64,000 nt of DNA from Candidatus Altimarinota bacterium. GTDB taxonomy: Bacteria > Patescibacteriota > Gracilibacteria > BD1-5 > UBA6164. Shown in pieces: positions 23,055 through 34,166 of this stretch. Made by a program: the position numbers and the translations under genes. The notes under the pieces are model-generated. The model made no database searches, was not told where the DNA came from, and worked only from the letters and a program-made list of their open reading frames with translations. Every line of letters starts with the position of its first letter. Position 1 is the stretch's first letter. The stretch lies in assembly GCA_028689115.1 (NCBI GenBank), contig JAQTWV010000001.1, forward strand, positions 310,001 to 374,000, in the 5' to 3' direction.

Positions 23055-24125
23055 TTAATTTGTAATTTTTACATAATGCAGATATTCTGTTACACTACTT
23101 TTTTTATGATTTCTATTTTCTGTTTTATCTGCTTTAAATCTTCTATATTCTTTTGTAAATACTCAATATTCTCATCTAGAAGACATAATTTCTTTTATAT
23201 CTTCTATATTCATTAATCATTCACAATTATAGCTTAAAAATACATATTTTGCATCTATATTTTGAATTAATTCCCTAAAAGAATTTTTAACCTCAGTTTT
23301 TTTACAATAAAGTGATTTTTGTTTTGAATAATCTCTCATTCAAGTTTTACCTTTTATTTTAGGTTTATCATATTTTGCAATTGTTTCAAGTACATGATAA
23401 TTTGCACTATATTGTCTTTCATTGTATGGTGGATCTAAATATACAACATCGTGAGAAGTATTTTTAATTAATTCATTTACATCTGAATTATAAACCATAT
23501 GCTCATGGTCATTTAAGTAGAAATTAGCTGGTTTTAAAGTCATCAAATTTTGAGCAGATTTTTTTAGTTTTTTTAAAAAAGCTCAATATACAGATGCTGT
23601 ATTTGCTACTTTATCTATATTTTCAAGTAAGCTAGTAAGTAAAAAATAATATTCATTTTCATTTATTAATTCTTTATTTTTCCATTTTTCTATTTTACTT
23701 CTTATTGCATCACATTTCATCGCATTTTCATCAGAAAAATACATTCTTTCATATTCTGATTTTTTTGTTCATCAAACAGAATAGTTTTTATAGATAAATC
23801 ATTTTTTTCATTCCAATGAATTCAAATAATTTAAAACGATATCTTTATAATTATTTACATTTCAAACAAATAATTCTGGAATTACTTCTCTTAATCAAGA
23901 GAAATATAAATCAGTATGATTTCATATGTAATTTTTATTTAATACAAAACTATAGTATTGTAAATCATTTGCTATAACACTATGTCACTTTTCTTTAAAA
24001 TATCTTCAAACTATTCAAGTTCAAGCAAAAAGATCAGAAAAAACATAATTTTTTTCTGATACAACAGAATTTATAGATTTTTCTATAAATTCTATTAATG
24101 ATTTTTTAGATCAAAGGTAGTTCAT
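23055..24125 (-). CDS. D12-class N6-adenine DNA methyltransferase (356 aa)
   Basis: Transfers methyl from AdoMet to adenine in a short DNA site. Seen: motif I VFSDLFAGTGIVGRYF (~residue 25-40) with IANDLQYYSF, and the catalytic motif DVVYLDPPYNERQYSANYH near residue 228, typical of the D12 group whose target-recognition part sits between the two. The nuclease-like gene upstream on the same strand is a probable restriction partner. The ATG follows directly after a T-run of a hairpin terminator, so expression may need its own promoter or read-through. Confidence 0.9.
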
Positions 24126-24126
24126 A

Positions 24127-24160
24127 AAAAAAAACAAGTCAATATTAAATATTGGCTTAT
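24127..24160 (-). terminator. Hairpin with T-run immediately before the methyltransferase ATG
   Basis: On the minus strand AAGCCAATATTTAATATTGACTT folds as an AT-rich stem and is followed by nine Ts that end at the methyltransferase start codon. It would separate nuclease and methylase transcription. Confidence 0.65.
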
Positions 24161-24205
24161 TTTACATGAAAACTCATGAATTACAACAGATTATAAGTAT
24201 CAAAA

Positions 24206-24922
24206 TTATATTTTAAATTTTTTTCATTCAATGTGATTATTGTACCAATTTTCTACAAAATCATAAGTTTGAAATACACATCTATCTTTTATGTTTTTAA
24301 ATGCAATTTTTTGTTTTTCAGTATCAAATTTATTTTTTCTTTCTTCTGGAGCAATAAATAAAAAATCAGTTCTGAAATCTTGAATTTCATTCATTTTTAT
24401 AAATCAAGCTCTAAAATCTGTAGAATTTTCAACTTCTATCAATTTTGCAGGAAATCATCTTTCATTAAACCAAATTACATCAACAAATCTTATAGAATCA
24501 TTGATAATTTTTTCATATGTAAATTGTGGAATTTTATCAAGTGTTGCTAATTTTCAAATTTCTTTATTGATAAAAATTCAATTTTTATCAGGAGTATATG
24601 TATCATATCAATTCATATTTCAAATTTCTATAAGCATTCATTGAATCCTAGAATGCATTCTTTCAATCTTATCTTTTTCTGTTTTTATAGGCTTTTCTTT
24701 AGGTAATTTATCTAAAAATTCAGTTAAGGCATAAACTCAATAACCTATTTTAGTAAATCTTTTATCTCTTTGAACTCTTTCTTGAATTGTCTTATCTGGA
24801 GTAACTCCAGTTTTTTCTCTATATTTTCAAAATTCTTTATAAATAAGAGAAAGTGGTGCATAAAATCAGTTATTCATCATAACTTGCTCAATTGCATCTG
24901 AAAATGTTAATTCTTTTTTCAT
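24206..24922 (-). CDS. HARE-HTH domain protein with PD-(D/E)xK-like restriction endonuclease domain (238 aa)
   Basis: Residues 1-~80 match the HARE-HTH (HB1/ASXL) winged helix: TFSDAIEQVMMNNGFYAPLS, TPDKTIQERVQRDKRFTKIG, GVYALTEF. This domain is known fused to restriction enzymes and thought to sense modified DNA. The second half has DSIRFVDVIGFNERG and LIEVENSTDFRAGF followed by DFRTDFLFIAP and ERKNKF, laid out like a nuclease core where D...ExE replaces D...ExK. Pairing with the downstream D12 methyltransferase suggests a Type II-like restriction-modification unit. Cutting site and activity unknown. Confidence 0.75.
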
Positions 24923-24998
24923 AAATTATTATTTTAAATCTATATTATAAATTCCATTTTTAAATTATTAATTAATAATTTTTTAAGTCTTGTTTTAA

Positions 24999-26708
24999 TT
25001 AAGAATTAAATATCCTCATTTGATTTTCTATTTTTTCTCTTTCTTCTCAACTATATTTATTAATACTATCAATTCATATTATTATTTTCATTACTTTAAC
25101 TAAATCTAGTTGTCATCATTTTCATCTAAAACTTGATAATTCTGAACGAGAAAATTTAATTTTCTCGTATAATATTTCTAAATATTTATCAAATAATTTA
25201 TTAATATTATTCTCAGGATTATTATAAGTATCTTCATTATAATCATGTATATTAGCTTTTGTTTCTACTAATATATTAACCATAAGTTGTAATAATGCTC
25301 AAAATCATGTTGTTCTGTATAGTGCAAAATCTTTATCATTATATAATCAATTTTTAAAAATAGTATCTCAATATAAATTATTAACTTTTTCGAAAAAAGA
25401 ATACATTAACCAATAAACAGGAGTAAGTTTTTTATTTTTAAAACATTCAGAAAATATTCTATCATTACTTTTAGTTTCTTTTAAATAATATTTAACTTCA
25501 TTAATAAAATTAGCCTGAGATAAAATATTTTCTCATCATTCTTTTGCATATCACCTTATATTAAAAAGAACTTTATATAAAGGCGATTCTTTAGTTTGAT
25601 TGAATTTATCAAATATAGATTTCGTTGCTAGTTCAACTGTTATTCATTGAGCTGTTAATGGTAATAAGTCATATGTTAAAGATTTATCAACAGGTTTTGC
25701 ATTATTATTAATATCTAAGAATATATCAGCCTGTTCTCATAAATTTGAATTTAAAAAACTAGTTACAGCGATAGATTTACTATAAATATTATTTTTTATA
25801 TTTACTTCATTAAAATAATCTATTAATTTTATTTTATTAATTTTTTTTAAATATTTTTCTATTTTTATTTTGATTTTTGGTAATACTTCATTTAAATATC
25901 TTAAAGACATTGTTCTATGTTGTCAATCTATTATCCATGCAATTTTATAAAATTTTTCATATTCTTTAATTTTTTCTATTCAAATTTTTTCATATGTTTT
26001 ATTATATAATGGAGATTGAACAATAAAATTTTTTAATTCTTCATTTGAAATATTTTCATCTAATTCAAAAATAGGAATATATAAAATATCATTTTCTAAA
26101 AAACATAATTGTGAATAATTGTTTTTTTCAGCTTCTTCTCAATCTAAATTTTCTAATAATATTTTTCAACTATCTTGATTTAATGCTAACAGTAAATAAA
26201 TTTTATTTTTAAATTTATTAAAATCCTCTAAATTATCTAATTTTGATGAGTCTAAATATAAATCATGAATAAAGTTTTCAGTAGAATATTGCAATTCATT
26301 ATTTAAACTAACAATTATATTATTTGGAAAAATAGATTTATTTCATAAGTTACTTAAATAAGCTTTTAAAATAGATTCATCTTCTCAGAAATATTCAATA
26401 TCTTCTCATTTCGTTATAAGATATTCTGCTATTGATTTTAGTCTTTCAACTTGTGTTCTTCTTTGAAATCAAGAAACAGAAAAATTATCCTCATCTTTTG
26501 TTGATTCAATAGAAAAAATTTCAATATTTTCTCAATCATCATTTTCTTTTAATGTTTCAATGGTATTAAAATATGCTCTTTGATTTGTAAAAGACAAATT
26601 ATATAGATCTCATAATTTAAACATAGATAAACACATTTTATTTTTATCTTCTACAGATGAAAAATTTAAAGTAGATAACTTTAAAAATTTTTTAAAATAA
26701 TATTTCAT
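24999..26708 (-). CDS. DGQHR-motif protein (569 aa), probable defence component
   Basis: A single long frame with a central motif AGIIDGQHRTMSLRYL near residues 256-270. DGQHR (DndB-like) and DGQQR (DUF262/GmrS) motifs belong to ParB-fold proteins of phosphorothioation and modification-dependent defence systems; the motif normally lies near the N-terminus, here it is in the middle, with ~250 unassigned residues before it and ~300 after. The N-terminal part has an RRTQVERLKSIAEYL helix and an acidic patch. It directly follows (9 bases) a membrane protein gene and a Dam-like methyltransferase. Function is inferred from motif and neighbours only. Confidence 0.7.
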
Positions 26709-26717
26709 TTATATTAA

Positions 26718-27278
26718 TTATATAGTAAATTCAACTTGTTTTGCTCCATTTTTTAAAGCATCACTAGATTTTTTAAAGTTGTTTAAAGATGTGATTTTTT
26801 CTGTATTTTCCCAATTCTTAGCATTAGAAATAATCCAAGATAATACTGAAAAAATAAAGAAAACAATAGATGTTATCCAGTAAATTATTTTATAATTATT
26901 TAATGATGTTGTTGCAATTACAGTTAATATTATCCACCAAATTATAGCTAATAATATACATAAAAATCAAACTAATAACATTCATGTATCATTATCAAAA
27001 GGATGATTTTCTTTTTCTGCTTTATTCTTTAGAACTCATTGTACCCTATGGTATTCTTCATAAACTAAATTCAAACCAGAAGTTACTAATAAAACTACTC
27101 AATAAGTTACTATTGAGAAATGGGGTTCTAATATTACTTTAGTAACAGATGTTAATGATAATAAAATAGGGGCACCTGTAATTATTGTAACAACAAAGAA
27201 AAATAAGAAATAGGGATTCCAATAATAAAATAATCTATTTTTTACATTTTCTATTATTGCTGAATATTGTTCTTTCAT
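26718..27278 (-). CDS. Membrane protein (186 aa) of the methyltransferase-DGQHR operon
   Basis: Short basic start (MKEQYSAIIENVKNRLFYYW), two closely spaced membrane helices (residues ~22-75), a charged loop with LVYEEYHRVQ, two more helices (~115-160), and a cytoplasmic tail. No family recognised; the topology resembles SLATT-type effector membrane proteins. The ATG lies one base after the stop of the upstream methyltransferase and the stop is 9 bases before the DGQHR gene, so all three are one unit. An upstream in-frame ATG at 27311 would overlap the methyltransferase and is unlikely. Confidence 0.75.
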
Positions 27279-27279
27279 A

Positions 27280-28227
27280 CTAATAATTTTTAATAATAAT
27301 TTCTTCAACACTATTTCTTTTGTCTCACTGACAATTTATATATCTTTTAACAGGAATAATATTTTCTCAATATTTTGAAATATAATCTTTAAAACGATCT
27401 TGTATAAATTTAGTTGAATTATTTGTCATCATAATATAACAACCTTTTTTATCAAGTTTCTTAAATGTTTTATATACATCTTCTTGCATTTTTCTACAAA
27501 ATGTAAAACCATTATAACTTGTAAAATTTGCTGTTTCACTTATAGGATCATAAGGAGGATCTAAAAAAATAAAATCTCATTTTTTTGCTTTTTTTAGTAT
27601 TTCTTTAAAATCTCAAGAATATAAGAATGTATTTTTATTTAAAATATCATTGCATGAAAATATGTTTTCTTCACTATATATTGAAGGATTAGCATTTTTT
27701 CAATATGGTACATTATTTTGTCATTTTGAATTTACTCTCCAAATACCATTAAAACAAGTTTTATTTAGGTATATAAAACGAGCAGCTCTCTTAATTTTAG
27801 ATTTGTATTTAAATCAATTCTTTCTATCCCAATCTCTTATTTCATAAAAAAACTCAGATGAATTTTTTTGTTTATATTCCTCTAAATATTTTAATAATCT
27901 ATTAGGATTATTTTGTATAATTTGATATGTGTTAATTAATTCTGTGTTATAATCATTTAAATATGAATTTCATATTATAAGGTTTTTACTTTTTAAATTA
28001 AAATAAAAACTTCATCATCATAAAAAGGGTTCAAAGTAATTATTAAATTCTTTTGGAAGATGTTTTTCAAGTTCATTTAATATTTGCCTTTTTCCTCAAG
28101 CCCATTTTAAAAATGGACTAAATTCATTTTTAACTTTTTTATTAGTTTTAATATAAATTACTTCTTTTTCATTATTTCTTAATATAAGAAAAATTCTACT
28201 TAATATATTGTTTAATATTAATTCCAT
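27280..28227 (-). CDS. Dam-family adenine methyltransferase (315 aa)
   Basis: Motif I SPFLKWAGGKRQILNELEKH with EPFLGGGSFYFNL, catalytic FIFLDPPYDPIS near residue 215, and the usual Dam C-terminus (VKRYINCQGDKRNSVEE then IIKNY). About 35 extra residues precede the conserved start, so the true ATG may be later. First gene of an operon with the membrane protein and the DGQHR protein. As an orphan methylase in a defence setting it may mark self DNA. Confidence 0.92.
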
Positions 28228-28390
28228 AAATAATTTATTTATTTTTAATTATATTTAATATATTTATTTTATTTTAAAAGTCCAATTTTTTGCTTAAAAT
28301 AGCCCAATATTAAATCTATATTAAATTTTAAAACTCACTTTTTAGCATTATAAAAGCAAATTAAAAATACTCACTAAAAATTAATAAAAA

Positions 28391-28478
28391 CTTTTGCATT
28401 ATTTTATAAATAGTATAATATATACATGTATCACGACAAAAGAGGAACCAAACGGCTAATTACCTAAGGGCACCTCTT
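28391..28478 (+). ncRNA. Candidate short RNA with hairpin, antisense to the end of the NYN gene
   Basis: TATAAT at 28414-28419 is followed by about 60 bases with CACGACAAAAGAGGAACCAA and a mirror CCTCTTTTTTT, so a plus-strand transcript of ~50 bases with an 8-bp closing stem AAAAGAGG/CCTCTTTT and inner GG/CC pairs is possible. No plus-strand gene follows. The same stem can serve as terminator of the minus-strand NYN gene, whose TAG lies in the loop. Confidence 0.35.
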
Positions 28479-28989
28479 TTTTTATGTATTCAATTTTCTT
28501 TTTAATATCAGGTAAACTTAAGTTTATTCAATAATTATAAGCGATAGGATTATATAATGATGAAAAACGTTTATTTGGAAAAACTATTTTTTTTAAAAGG
28601 TTATTTAAAATTAAATAATTTACTAGTTTAATATAATCTCAATCTCAGCTAATTAATACAATTTTATTAAAATCTTTTTTATCAATTAATCTCTTCATTA
28701 TTTCAAACACTATATCAACATCAACATTTCATTTTTTCTTTCATTTCATATGAGAAGTATGTTCTCTAAATTCAATTATAAATCATGATTCCTGTATTTT
28801 TCTATACATTTCTTGCTGATTTTCATCTAAAAATCATAAGAAATAATATGCTTTTTCTATGTTGTATTTTTTCTCTAAATACATTCTAAATCTTTTGAAA
28901 TCTATCTTCCAATTTTCTGAACTAGTTCAAAGATGAAGATTTTGTCAATCTATGAATGCAATATTTTTTTCTTGTAATTTATTAAACAT
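28456..28989 (-). CDS. NYN-domain (LabA/DUF88-like) nuclease (177 aa)
   Basis: PIN-fold RNase family: AFIDGQNLHLG (first acidic site), GKKKGNVDVDIVFEIMKRLI (second) and IVLISGDGDYIKLVNYLI (third, SGDxDF/Y motif). Full domain length. Such proteins degrade or process RNA; several are linked to defence or toxin roles. It sits upstream of the methyltransferase-membrane-DGQHR operon on the same strand but 230 bases away. Confidence 0.9.
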
Positions 28990-29106
28990 ATTTATTTGTA
29001 ATTTTTAATTAAAAAAATCCCAAAAATATTAACTAATTTCTTAGCTATTATTTTTAGGAGTTATGTTATATTTTTACTTAATTAAAGTTAAATTATATTA
29101 ATTTTA

Positions 29107-32100
29107 TTATTCTTTCTCCAATATCTCTCTCCAAAATCCTATATCTGTTATCTTATTCCAAGCTTCTCTTAACTCATTCTTAAACTCTTCATAATCTTCA
29201 CTAGTATAATCAACTTCTACGTATTTATAAACTCAGTCTTTTCATTCTACGAAATCTAGCGCCAGACTTCAAACTTCAAATTTAGAACTAAACTCAAAAT
29301 CTACTTCACAAAGTAGTTTATAAAACATAAGTTGTCTGAAATATTTTCATTCTCACTCTTTTTTATTCCCGTATCTATCTGTTCATTTTATCTCTCATAT
29401 AGATTTTGCTTTACCAGTTTTGTAATCTACCAAAGCAACTTTATCTTTGAAAAATGCAAGTTGTTGTAAGCTGTTTCCTGTTCCCTCTACCTTTGGGAGA
29501 GGGTTAGGGTGAGGGTTAGAAAGAGTGCTAGGGTGAGGGCTTATTTCTCAAATTTTCTCTATCTTATCTACAGTTCATGTAAGTGGTACATTTTCAAAAA
29601 ATAGATTTTTCTTTCTAAAACTATACTCTAAAACTAAAGGAACTTCAGATTTTTTACTATATAGATCATAGTAACCTTCAAGTCAATTAATTCCCTTTTC
29701 TAGTGCGTTTTCTAGTTCTTCAGGAGTCAGTATTTCTCTTTCTATTAGATATTTAAAAGTACTAGTTAAGTATGATTTTTCAGGTAAAAGTTGTTCATTT
29801 TTAAATTTTAAATAAAAAAGTTCAAGAGTCCTATGATAAACCTTACCAAATATAGTATATTTATTATCCATAAATGGATATTTAAAAACTGCTTTATGTA
29901 AGAAATCTAGTGGATTTTCTAAAAATGTATTTAAATCACTTGGTGATAATTTGTAGGTTTCTAAGAAATTTTTTATGTATTCTATTTCTAAGTTGCTATA
30001 TTTTATAAGATGATTTTTTATATTATTTCAAACAGATTCTTCTATTTTTTCTAGTTCTATGTTTTCTTGTACTTCATCAAAATATCATGATATTTCTCAT
30101 ATAAATTGAGATTCTAATAGTGGTTTAGTTCAAATTCAAGCAGGATAACTTAGAAATAAATTTTCTCTAGCTCTAGTTAGTGCAACAAAAAATAATCTTC
30201 TATCTTCTTCTTGTTGTTTATCTTTGATATCTTCTTGCAATCATTCTCATACTATATTACTAGGTAGTTTTAATAAATCTCTAGTTGCTTTAGAATCCCA
30301 ATTTCAAGTATAAAGTCCAGGTATAAAAACACTATTATACTCTAGTCATTTAGAAGAATGAGCAGTTAAGATTTGTATTCATCACTTTTTTTCTGTTAAA
30401 ATTTGTCTAGAAATAGGATAATTATATGTTTTATATAATTCTACCTTATTTAATAATTTTTTAATATTTAATCCTATATCTTTTGTATTCCAATTTTTTA
30501 TCGTATTAAAAAGAGTATATATGTCTTCTAAATCAGCAAAATCACCATTTTTTTCTATGTATTCTATTATTCAAATCTTTGATGAAAAATCTGCAAAAAA
30601 TTCTGTAAAACTTAAGCTTGAAAGTTTTGATGAAAAATCTAGTAGGTTATCTCTAAAATCAATCAGACCTTTTAAATCTCTGAGTTCTAGTGGTCTTTCT
30701 ATAGTTCCAAGCTCTGAATCTAGATTTAAATCACTTAAAAAATCAAACATAGATAGATTAAATTTTCTAGTATAGTTTTTGATATACAATTCCCTATTTA
30801 TTTTTAAAATATCTATAGAATTTAGTCCAGTTATATCATTTCTCATCAGATTTATAAGCTTTTCTTCATTTGCATTAGGATTTGCAATTAGTTCTAAATA
30901 ATTTAGTATGTAGATTACATAATTTGAATTTAATATATTTGTTTTTAGTTTTGATTCTACATCTAAATGATTTTTTTGTAGTAAATTACTCCACTCTTCT
31001 ACTTCTCTATTATTTCTAACTATAATAGCTATTTCTTCTTTGCTTATTCATGAATTAACCAGCTTTTTGATGTTATTTATAATATATGTTTGTTCTTCAA
31101 CTTGAGAATTTGCTTTAAATAACAATGGTTTTATTGTACTTGTTTTTAAAGGAGAACTTGCAGTTAATTTTTTATTTATTGAAGTAATCTTGTTTGATAA
31201 TCTTTCATTGTTATTTTCTATTAAACTACTTGCTAAATCCAATATATGTTGAGTTGAACGATAGTTTTCTTCTAAAACTACAAATTGAGTTTCTTTGTAT
31301 TTAGTAGAAAAATCCAGCATATTTTCTATGTTGGCTCATTGGAAACGATAAATAGATTGATCATCATCTCAAACAGTCATGATATTTGCATCAATTGCTT
31401 CACTCAAAATCAAATCTATAATCTTGTTTTGAGCATTGTTTGTATCTTGATATTCATCAAGCATTATAAATTGAAAAGTTTCAGCATAAAATTGTCTAAG
31501 TTCCCTGTCTGACTCAAATTTTTCCAATACAAAATTAATCATATCATTGAAATCATAAACTGAATTTTCTCTTAGATATGAGTTGTATTCTGCATAAAAC
31601 AATACTAATTCCCTTAGTTTTAATATATGTTTTTCATTTTTTTCTCTTGTAGTTTCGTATTTTTTAAGAGTTGGTTTTATCTCGCTTAGTTCTTCTGCGT
31701 AAATTGCTTCTTGTTTTTCTATAGCTTTGTTCAGTAAAACTGTATTTATAGCTTCTTGTTTCAAGTTTGAAATACGAGATTTTATATCTCTTAGGTAAAA
31801 ATATCTATCATAATCAGTAACTAAAGATGTTACTTTTTTCTCATCTACTAATTTATCAGTTATTTTTTTGATGATTTCAAGAGAATCTACATCATCTATC
31901 AAATTACCAGCTTTGTATTCTATAAATTTTTCAGGAAATGTTTTTATAACATCACTTGCAAATGAATGAATCGTTGAAACTGTAACTTTGTATCCAGTAT
32001 TTCAAAGGAATTTAACTAGTCTTTTTCTGATGGCTATAACTCAGGCATCAGTAAAAGTAGTTATAAGTATATTTTCTGGATTAACTCATGTTTTTTCTAT

Positions 32101-32247
32101 GATGTTTGCAGTTCTAAGTCATATGATTTGAGTTTTACCTGTACCTGGTCAAGCTACAACCATAACTTGTCAGTAAATACTATCTACTGCTTGTTTTTGT
32201 GCTGGGTTTAGTTTATTGTACTCTGCTTCAAAATTTATTTCATTCAT
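29107..32247 (-). CDS. UvrD/PcrA-type helicase with C-terminal PD-(D/E)xK nuclease domain (1046 aa)
   Basis: Superfamily 1A helicase: LNPAQKQAVDSIYGQVMVVA, Walker A GPGTGKTQIIGLR near residue 35, ITTFTDAGVIAIRKRL, FQFIMLDEYQDTNNAQNKI (motif II) and QSIYRFQ-like motif III, LEENYRST (motif IV). The last ~200 residues carry KVALVDYKTGKAKS, the catalytic DxK of the AddB/RecB-like nuclease. It may do the AddA-type work in recombinational repair. A repeat-derived insert (NPHPNPLPKVEG) sits at residues ~899-922, just before the nuclease motif. Confidence 0.9.
29483..29552. repeat. In-frame palindromic repeat inserted in the helicase gene
   Basis: CCCTCT-ACCTTTGGG-AGAGGG followed by imperfect direct copies of GGGTTAGGGTGAGGGTTAG. 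It is translated in frame as SPHPSTLSNPHPNPLPKVEG. This GC-rich sequence type (PHPNPLPKGEG when translated) is common as a dispersed repeat in many bacteria and stands out strongly here. Confidence 0.85.
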
Positions 32248-32248
32248 A

Positions 32249-32287
32249 AAAAAAATGGTTTAGCTTTTAATCTAAATCCATTTTATA
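32249..32287 (-). terminator. Terminator of rimO
   Basis: AAAATGGATTTAG / CTAAACCATTTT stem with one bulge and eight Ts on the minus strand, between the rimO stop and the helicase ATG. Confidence 0.75.
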
Positions 32288-32332
32288 TTTTATTTATATA
32301 ATGTCAAAAGTATTTTATATACAAATTATATA

Positions 32333-33757
32333 CTATTCTTTTAACTCTCATCTATAAACATATTCAACTATCATACCTAAATCTAAATCAAAATCTCAAT
32401 CTATATCAGCAAAATCAACTTTATCTAAATCATCTATTTCAGGTGCTTTTATTTCTGGTCTTATTATAGCGTAATCTTCGTATAATTCTTCTATATATCA
32501 TATTTGCTTAGTATTTAATCTAGCTTTATCTTTTTTATCATATATTTCATTTAATAGAGTTTTCATCGTTTTTACCCTATTTTTAATAGTTTTTGCATCT
32601 ATTTTATTTGCTAATTTATTACTATCAGCTAGTGGTTCATCATGGTAACCAAAAACTGAAACACTATCAAATTCGTATTTTTTTGCAAAATCTAAGAGCA
32701 TATTGAAATCATCTTCTGTTTCTCATGGAAAACCGATTATGAAATTTGTATGGAAGAAATTGTTTGGAAATTTTTCTTTTATATAATCTATGATTTTTGA
32801 TATATGACTATCATCATAAAATCTATTCATGTTTTTAAGTACATTTGGACTTATATGTTGAAATGGAAAATCAAAATATGGCAATAGTTTTTTTAGATTT
32901 GCTAGTCTATCTATGTGAGTTAGGCTAAGTATATCTGGATACATATAGAAAAGTCTGATCTTGAAATCTCAAGGTATCTCATCTATTTTTTCAAGTAATT
33001 CTAGTAAATATGGAGCTTTGTATAAATCGACTCAATATCTAGTTGTATCTTGAGAAATAATTTCTATTTCTTTTATACCACTATTCACCATAATTTTTAC
33101 TTCTTCAAGTATATCTTCTATAGTTCTAGATCTTTGTTTACCTCTTATGTTTGGAATAATACAAAAACTACATTTATTGTTGCATCATTCTGCTATTTTT
33201 AAGTATTCATATCATTTATAACTATGTAAAAATGCTCTAACTGACTCAGTTCCATAAATATGTGCTTTTGTACCGATTTGATCTCAACCAATACTTGATA
33301 AATATGCTTTTAATTTATCTTTTTTTAGGTTTGCTAATCCAGTTTTTAATTTAGATATTTTTTGTTCTATTCCCTCGCCATTTGGGAGAGATATATTATT
33401 TAAAAGTATACTACTTGTATTTTTTACTTCTTCATAAGGAACAACTGCTTCTAGATTTTTTAAACTACTTAAAAAACTATCATCTTTAACTGGAACATAA
33501 CAACCAATCAATATAACCTTTTTTCACATATTATCATATGCCCAAATTGTTTCTTCGGCCTCATCACGAGAACTAGACAAAAATCAGCATGTATTTATTA
33601 TTACATACTCTACTTCCTCATCTTCAGGATCTGGGTAGAAATTAATCTCAACTTCGCTACTATTTAGTTTAAGTATTTCTCATATAGTAAATTCTGTATC
33701 TACCATATTTTTATTACAACCCAAGTTTATAGCTGAAAAATTTACTTGTTTTTTCAC
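32333..33757 (-). CDS. rimO: Ribosomal protein S12 methylthiotransferase RimO (474 aa)
   Basis: Radical SAM enzyme with two FeS clusters. N-terminal cluster ligands: [22 protein letters not shown] and ILIGCYVP. Radical SAM motif [20 protein letters not shown] near residue 195, then [22 protein letters not shown] and a C-terminal TRAM-like end. The motif set is RimO rather than MiaB (CNKNxVDsE, IIPxIRGK). Start is GTG 33757, forced by an upstream stop and by the position of the first Cys motif. About 30 extra residues after motif 3 include [10 protein letters not shown], a remnant of the dispersed repeat. Confidence 0.93.
33368..33391. repeat. Second, decayed copy of the in-frame repeat, in rimO
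   Basis: TTCCCTCGCCATTTGGGAGA resembles the helicase copy TTCCCTCTACCTTTGGGAGA and is read as SLPNGEG, matching PLPKVEG there. Confidence 0.65.
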
Positions 33758-33839
33758 TTTTAATTATTTATAAATAAGAATTTTTAGAAGTATATTTGCT
33801 AGGATTTTAAATGCAAGATTATTTATTTTTTAGTGGAAA

Positions 33840-34004
33840 TTAAAAACGCGACGAAGTCGCGTTTTCTTGGAAAAAACAATTTCATTGTTTTTTCTCAGGA
33901 GAACTAGATTCTCCTGCTTGTCCTCCATTTTGATTGTTACTTCCTTGTTTTCTGAGTCTTTTGAGTGTAAAAAAACTCGGTGGTTTATAGCCTTTTGGTG
34001 GCAT
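33840..34004 (-). CDS. Small basic protein (54 aa)
   Basis: MPPKGYKPPSFFTLKRLRKQ then a Gly/Ser/Asn tail. Codons use GGA and GGC for glycine, less TGA than neighbours. The TAA comes right after a terminator-like hairpin, so the last third (NCFFQENATSSRF) is encoded by the hairpin region and the reading may be fortuitous there. No family recognised. Confidence 0.45.
33842..33867. terminator. GC-rich terminator hairpin
   Basis: AAAAACGCGAC GAA GTCGCGTTTT: strong stem with A- and T-runs on both sides, 82 bases before the rimO start. Confidence 0.85.
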
Positions 34005-34129
34005 TTAAATACTCCAGTTTAGCAAAAAAAATAACAATTTTATATTATTTATTATTATTTCTAAATCAATCTTACTTTTTAATTGCTGTTAATAGTTTGT
34101 TAAAATCTCTAAATTGTTATTTTATAGTA

Positions 34130-34166
34130 TTAAAAAAAGCTATTTTTAAAATAGCTTTTTTTAATT
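34130..34166. terminator. Terminator after the transglutaminase gene
   Basis: AAAAAAAGCTATTTT / AAAATAGCTTTTTTT stem; overlaps the gene's stop codon. Confidence 0.88.
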
